A stretch of DNA of 64,000 nucleotides from the NCBI GenBank assembly GCA_902787185.1, contig CADAFP010000027.1, positions 1 to 64,000 of the forward strand. Reading direction: 5' to 3'. The translations under genes were made by a program, and so were the position numbers. The stretch is from an uncultured Bacteroidales bacterium. GTDB taxonomy: Bacteria > Bacteroidota > Bacteroidia > Bacteroidales > Muribaculaceae. Shown piece by piece: positions 59,655 through 64,000 of this stretch (position 1 is the stretch's first letter; each line of letters begins with the position of its first letter). The notes below the pieces were generated by a model, which did no database searches, had not been told where the DNA came from, and saw only the letters and a list, made by a program, of their open reading frames with translations.

Positions 59655-60887
59655 ATGGATCCGATTTACAACCTGGGCATAGCCACCTACCGCAACGCCG
59701 TGAAACTCGCTGCCGTGCGCAATCCCAAAGCCAAACTGATGCTGCGCGGGCAACGCCGTTGTTTCCGCACCCTGCAGCGCAAACTCGATCCTGCCGGCGG
59801 CTACATCTGGATCCATGCCTCGTCGCTGGGAGAGTTTGAGCAGGGTCGCCCCCTCATCGAGAAAATCAAGCGCGAGCGTCCCGACGCCCGCATTCTGCTG
59901 TCGTTCTTCTCGCCCTCGGGCTACGAGGTGCGCAAGAATTTCAGCATGGTTGACACCGTGGTCTATCTGCCGTTTGACCTTCCCAACAACGTGAACAAGT
60001 TCCTGGACATCGTCAAGCCGTCGATAGCGATTTTCGTCAAGTATGAGTTCTGGGGCAACTACCTGAGCTCGCTCAAGCGCCGTGGCGTCCCCACCTACAT
60101 CATCTCGGCGATTTTCCGTCCCGGGCAGATTTTCTTCCGTCCCTGGGGAGGGATGTTCCGCAAGATGCTCAAGTGCTTCGACACCCTGTTTGTCCAGAAC
60201 GAGCAATCCCGCGAGCTGCTTGCCGGCATCGGCATCGACAACGTGGTTATTGCAGGCGACACCCGCTTTGACCGCGTCGCCGACGTGCGCGCCGCCGCCA
60301 AAGAGTTCCCGCTGGTGGCCAAGTTTGTCGAGGATGCCCCGTTCACGCTCGTCATGGGCAGTTCCTGGCCCCCCGACGAGGATATCGTCATCCCCTACTT
60401 CAACGCCCACCGCGACATGAAGCTCATCATCGCACCACACGAGTTTGACCGCCACCGCCTGCATGTGCTTATGTCCAAACTCTCCCGTCCAGCCCGCTTC
60501 TACAGCGAGGCGACCCCACAGAACATCGCCAAGGCCGACTGCCTGATTATCGACAGCTTCGGGTTGTTGTCATCGCTGTACCGCTATGGGCAGGCGGCAT
60601 ACGTGGGAGGCGGTTTCGGTGCCGGCATCCACAACATCAACGAGGCCGCCGTCTATGGCATACCCGTCATTTTTGGCCCCAAGTACCACAAGTTCCAGGA
60701 GGCCAACGACCTCATCGAGCTTGACGGCGCCATGAGCATCCATGATGCCGACTCATTCTCGGCGGCAATGGACCCGCTGCTCGAGAACGAGCCCTTAAGG
60801 CTGCAGTGCGGCAAGACAGCCGGCAACTACATCCAGTCACACTTGGGCGGCACCCAGCTCATCTATGACATGATATTTCCCAAATGA
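59655..60887 (+). CDS. waaA: 3-deoxy-D-manno-octulosonic acid transferase
   Basis: The 410-residue GT-B enzyme adds Kdo to lipid A. Recognisable segments are IWIHASSLGEFEQGRPLIEKIK at the start, ILLSFFSPSGYEV, YLPFDLPNNVNKFL, FVKYEFWGNYL, VMGSSWPPDE, APHEFDRHRL, DSFGLLSSLYRYG and AYVGGGFGAGIHNINEA, all standard for KdtA/WaaA. The N-terminal membrane anchor is weak. Length is normal. It is the first step of lipopolysaccharide core assembly and is essential in most Gram-negatives. Confidence 0.95.
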   Translation: MDPIYNLGIATYRNAVKLAAVRNPKAKLMLRGQRRCFRTLQRKLDPAGGYIWIHASSLGEFEQGRPLIEKIKRERPDARILLSFFSPSGYEVRKNFSMVDTVVYLPFDLPNNVNKFLDIVKPSIAIFVKYEFWGNYLSSLKRRGVPTYIISAIFRPGQIFFRPWGGMFRKMLKCFDTLFVQNEQSRELLAGIGIDNVVIAGDTRFDRVADVRAAAKEFPLVAKFVEDAPFTLVMGSSWPPDEDIVIPYFNAHRDMKLIIAPHEFDRHRLHVLMSKLSRPARFYSEATPQNIAKADCLIIDSFGLLSSLYRYGQAAYVGGGFGAGIHNINEAAVYGIPVIFGPKYHKFQEANDLIELDGAMSIHDADSFSAAMDPLLENEPLRLQCGKTAGNYIQSHLGGTQLIYDMIFPK

Positions 60888-60939
60888 CGATTCAACGTTT
60901 AACCAATACTTATTCTTAAACCAAAATTTCACTACTATT

Positions 60940-61971
60940 ATGAAACACTTCAAACCTATCTTGAAAGCAACACTGTTGCTGATGTTTGCGACAATTGCAA
61001 TGAAAGCATCTGCCTATGATTTCTACGAGGGTGGTATCTACTATACCATCACCGACTGGGATGCCGTGGAAGTCTCAGCTCCTGATTACTATTCCACCTA
61101 CAGCGGCGACATCGTCATCCCCAGCACCGTGACTGTCCAAGTGAGCCAGTATTACGAGAGCTATCCCATGACCTATACCGTAACCGGTATTGGTTATAAC
61201 GCTTTCAACGGCTCTTACATCAGCAGCATCACGCTGCCCAACACCATTGAGTACATTGACGGCGCTGCATTCTATGAATGCTACTACCTGCAGGAAATCG
61301 AATTACCCAGCTCGTTGTACAGCATCGGTGAGAGCGCCTTCGGCTACTGCACGGGACTGACCAGCATCGAGATTCCCAACTCGGTTGATCACATTAGCTG
61401 GAATGCCTTCTACTGCTGCACGGGGCTGACCAACGTTAAGATTTCCTCTTCGGTCAGTGAATTGGGCGGCACCTTCTTTGGCTGCACCGGGCTCAAGCAC
61501 GTGGAGATTCCCTCATCGGTTCTACACTTGGATGGCACCTTCAAGAACTGCACCAGCTTGACCTCGATCATCATCCCCAGTTCGGTCACCACCCTGGGCT
61601 ATAACACCTTCTACGGCTGCGACAACCTGAGTGTCATCACCTGTGAGGCCGACACCCCGCCCTACACCGCCGACAACAACAGTTTCTCGCAGTCGGTTTA
61701 TGATTTGGCAAAGCTCTTTGTTCCCGTTGAAGCCGTATCCACCTATGCCAACACCGAGGTGTGGGAGCGCTTTGTCAACATCTTTGGCATCGGCACCGAA
61801 GTCACCCCCGGCGACGTTGATGGCGACGGACAGATATCTATTGCCGACCTCACTAATCTTGTCGATCTCATCATGACTGGCGCTGAGCCCACCACCAGCT
61901 CCGACATTGACGGCGACGGCAGTCTCACCATTGCCGACATCACGTCACTCGTTGACATCCTGCTCCAATAA
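60940..61971 (+). CDS. BspA-like LRR protein with dockerin-like C terminus
   Basis: The 343-residue protein has a signal peptide ending KASA, a GGIYYTITDWDAVEV unit, eight or so LRR_5 repeats (IPNSVDHISWNAFYCC) and a C terminus with two complete dockerin-like repeats (DVDGDGQISIADLTNLVDLI and DIDGDGSLTIADITSLVDIL). It is a smaller relative of the LRR proteins at 25-31 kb. No obvious promoter in the 52-nt gap after waaA, so some readthrough is possible. Confidence 0.85.
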   Translation: MKHFKPILKATLLLMFATIAMKASAYDFYEGGIYYTITDWDAVEVSAPDYYSTYSGDIVIPSTVTVQVSQYYESYPMTYTVTGIGYNAFNGSYISSITLPNTIEYIDGAAFYECYYLQEIELPSSLYSIGESAFGYCTGLTSIEIPNSVDHISWNAFYCCTGLTNVKISSSVSELGGTFFGCTGLKHVEIPSSVLHLDGTFKNCTSLTSIIIPSSVTTLGYNTFYGCDNLSVITCEADTPPYTADNNSFSQSVYDLAKLFVPVEAVSTYANTEVWERFVNIFGIGTEVTPGDVDGDGQISIADLTNLVDLIMTGAEPTTSSDIDGDGSLTIADITSLVDILLQ

Positions 61972-62024
61972 CGCCAATTCAGCTACGAGGGATCATTGCC
62001 CCGTCACCTTTAACACAAAACATC

Positions 62025-62064
62025 AAGCCTCATGTTTGCTCCATTTCAGGCAAACATGAGGCTT
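62025..62064. terminator. Bidirectional-type terminator
   Basis: AAGCCTCATGTTTGC pairs exactly (15 bp) with GCAAACATGAGGCTT around 10 nt. Confidence 0.9.
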
Positions 62065-62089
62065 GTCATTATAAAAAAACGGCATGTAA

Positions 62090-62121
62090 TTTGCTTATTA
62101 ACAATTAATCCAGTATATTTG
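62090..62121 (+). promoter_or_regulatory. Promoter of the last LRR gene
   Basis: TTTG, 20 nt, TATATTTG, a consensus pair, about 199 nt upstream of the ATG at 62320. The leader between is long and shows no other clear feature. Confidence 0.75.
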
Positions 62122-62319
62122 CACCGCTTTACCACTCTGTCATTACAGTGTGCCATTATTGTATGTAGTATTATTTTTCGCGGTGTGATTGATGTTCCAA
62201 CTTCACCAATGAAGCATGGACACAATACAATGCCCTCACGCCTACAATTAACCCCCACCGCCTTGTGGGAAAAAAGTGCCGACTGAGAGGGGCCAGTACA
62301 CGGCAACCTGATTATTTAA

Positions 62320-64000
62320 ATGATACACCAACTTAACCAACTGTTCAGGACAGCCCTGTTGCTATTGCTGCTGTCCGTGTCGCTTGCAGCCAGTGCTTAT
62401 CGGTCACAATTCAACTATCAGGGCATTGTGTACAACGTCACCAGCGACAACACCGTCGAGGTCATCTCTAACGAGAGCTATTACTATTATTACGACGACA
62501 TGCCTGGCTACAGCGGGCAAATCGACATTCCCGAAGTGGTCACAGCAACCATTGACAACTATGAGACCTTCAACGTGTCCTACCGTGTCACCGCCATTGC
62601 CGAAGGCGCCTTTATGAACAGTACCGAGCTCACAGGCGTCAGCATTCCCAAGTCCGTCACCCGAATCGGCAAGAACGCCTTCAAGGGCTGTACCAGCTTG
62701 ACAAGCGTGAGCTTGCCCAACTCGGTGGACACCATCTATGCCGAGGCGTTCTCGGGCTGCACCGCATTGCGTAGCGCGCAACTGCCCAATGCCCTCAGGT
62801 TCCTCGGCTGGAATGTCTTCTATGGCTGCTCCAGCCTGACAAACGTGAACATCCCCAAATCAGTCAGGGAACTTAACGGCACCTTTGCGGGGTGCACGTC
62901 ACTCCAGAGCGTGACCATTCCCGCCTCGGTCACCGCACTCGACGGCACCTTTAAAGGCTGCACCGCCCTGACAGCGGTGGACATCCCCGCCTCAGTGACC
63001 TACATCGGCGAGAACACCTTCATGGACTGCACGAGCCTCACAGGGGTGTATATCCCCAATTCTGTCAAGCACATCGGCAACTTGGCCTTCGCCAACACTC
63101 CGCTCACTACCCTTGAGATACCCCGCACCGTTTCATCGCTCGGCGAGAACGCCTTCTATGGCTGCGTCAACCTGACGTCGGTCACCGTCAGGGCAATTAA
63201 CCCGCCCATAATGGCCAACAGCGACTGTTTCTCAAGCGCCATCTACAGCAATGCCGCACTTTTTGTCCCCGCAGCGGGCATCGACAACTACAAGACCGCC
63301 GACTGGTGGAACCTGTTCGCCACCGACAACGTGACGGGCAAGTCCGAGCTGGATAACGCCTACGACTTTGAGGATGACGGGCTGTGCTATATCATCACTG
63401 GCCCTAACACCGTCAGCGTCACCAGCAGGGAGGACCGTAGCGGCTACAGCGGCTATTTGGGCATTCCCACATCGGTGTACCATGACAATAAGGTTTATCG
63501 AGTGACGGGCATCGCCCGGGATGCCTTCCACGGCTGCGCCGCGTTGACGGGACTGAATATACCCTACACGGTGACCGCCATCGGCGCCAAGGCGTTTGAG
63601 GGTTGCTCGGGGCTCACGAGCCTATACCTGCCCGAGACGCTCACTACCATTGGCGACAGCGCATTCCTGAACTGCTCGGGCTTCACCAGCCTGACGGTAC
63701 CCCAGAGCGTTTCCATCATCGGCAAAGATGCCTTCAAGGGCCTCTCTTCACTTTCGTCGGTCACCTGGAATGCCTTGTGTTGCTGGGCCAATGGCGACCT
63801 GCCCACGTCGGGCATCACGCGCGTCATTATCGGTAACGGCGTGGAAGTGCTTCCCAAGGGCTTTGTGGCAGGCTCTGCCATTACGTCGGTTGACATTCCC
63901 ACGTCGGTCAAGTCAATCGGGAGCACGGCATTTGAGGGCTGTACAGGCATCACCGCGCTGACGATCCCCACATCGGTCACCGACATCGGCGAAAATGCTT
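62320..64000 (+). CDS. BspA-like LRR protein, 3' end outside window
   Basis: The frame is open from the ATG at 62320 (MIHQLNQLFRTALLLLLLSVS, signal peptide ending ASA) to the window end, at least 560 residues. It has two YNV/YIITGPNTVSV-type entry units (about residues 30 and 360) each followed by many LRR_5 repeats (IPKSVTRIGKNAFKGC), so the array seems duplicated inside the gene. The C terminus is not visible. Probably a surface or secreted adhesin-like protein. Confidence 0.85.
   Translation, partial: MIHQLNQLFRTALLLLLLSVSLAASAYRSQFNYQGIVYNVTSDNTVEVISNESYYYYYDDMPGYSGQIDIPEVVTATIDNYETFNVSYRVTAIAEGAFMNSTELTGVSIPKSVTRIGKNAFKGCTSLTSVSLPNSVDTIYAEAFSGCTALRSAQLPNALRFLGWNVFYGCSSLTNVNIPKSVRELNGTFAGCTSLQSVTIPASVTALDGTFKGCTALTAVDIPASVTYIGENTFMDCTSLTGVYIPNSVKHIGNLAFANTPLTTLEIPRTVSSLGENAFYGCVNLTSVTVRAINPPIMANSDCFSSAIYSNAALFVPAAGIDNYKTADWWNLFATDNVTGKSELDNAYDFEDDGLCYIITGPNTVSVTSREDRSGYSGYLGIPTSVYHDNKVYRVTGIARDAFHGCAALTGLNIPYTVTAIGAKAFEGCSGLTSLYLPETLTTIGDSAFLNCSGFTSLTVPQSVSIIGKDAFKGLSSLSSVTWNALCCWANGDLPTSGITRVIIGNGVEVLPKGFVAGSAITSVDIPTSVKSIGSTAFEGCTGITALTIPTSVTDIGENA

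Noticed and set aside
62032..62286. 84-residue frame before the last LRR gene
   Set aside because: It begins inside the terminator hairpin, and the promoter lies within it; residues do not look protein-like.

Overview
The window reads as a Bacteroidales chromosome, closest in style to Prevotellaceae/Muribaculaceae, carrying the right-hand part of an integrated phage. The support is promoters of the Bacteroidetes type (TTTG, about 20 bp, TAnnTTTG) in front of many genes, few Shine-Dalgarno sites, several BspA-like leucine-rich-repeat proteins with dockerin-like tails, a type IX secretion-like C-terminal tail on a large adhesin, and families typical of the group (DUF2851, DUF4919, Fibrobacter-major-paralog domain). 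No species call is possible by eye.

Positions 1-21.6 kb are prophage. From left to right: a coiled-coil protein cut by the window edge, a lipoprotein with a C-terminal membrane anchor (candidate spanin), a portal-like protein, connector or chaperone-like proteins, an amidase endolysin, tail-completion-like proteins and a holin-like protein. A 2.2 kb moron follows: a leftward Xre/ImmA/PIN cassette and a rightward membrane protein, with its own promoters and terminators. Then come the tape measure, baseplate-like proteins, a fibre, a tail metallophosphoesterase, a small DUF2279-like membrane protein and a leftward tyrosine integrase. The integrase lies beside the 3' end of a leftward tRNA-Phe, the likely attachment site. 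Terminase and capsid genes are not in view. The phage gene junctions between 1 and 5.6 kb carry a repeated hairpin.

Positions 21.8-35.7 kb: a polytopic membrane protein, DUF2851, three BspA-like LRR genes inside a segmental duplication, penicillin-binding protein 1A, a family 2 glycosyltransferase and a Rieske-like lipoprotein. Positions 36.4-43.7 kb: an NlpC/P60 hydrolase, a 1137-residue FN3/cleaved-adhesin surface protein, an AAA/DUF4143 ATPase with operator-like repeats, and a secreted esterase.

Positions 43.8-55.2 kb: a Rel/SpoT enzyme immediately followed by a PgpH-type c-di-AMP phosphodiesterase, small membrane and secreted proteins, a Fibrobacter-paralog surface protein, a dockerin-SUMF1 protein, an acyl-CoA ligase and a small repeat lipoprotein. 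Positions 55.3-64 kb: nagB and surE (divergent), gltX, a beta-barrel-like protein, waaA, and two more LRR genes, the last cut by the window edge.

The most striking point in the chromosomal part is that gltX, normally essential, is split into two frames by an internal deletion of roughly 80 nt. In the phage part, the most interesting items are the Xre/ImmA/PIN moron, the intergenic hairpin family (one copy lies in frame inside the tape-measure gene), the candidate one-piece spanin, and the recently exchanged fibre/phosphoesterase cassette.
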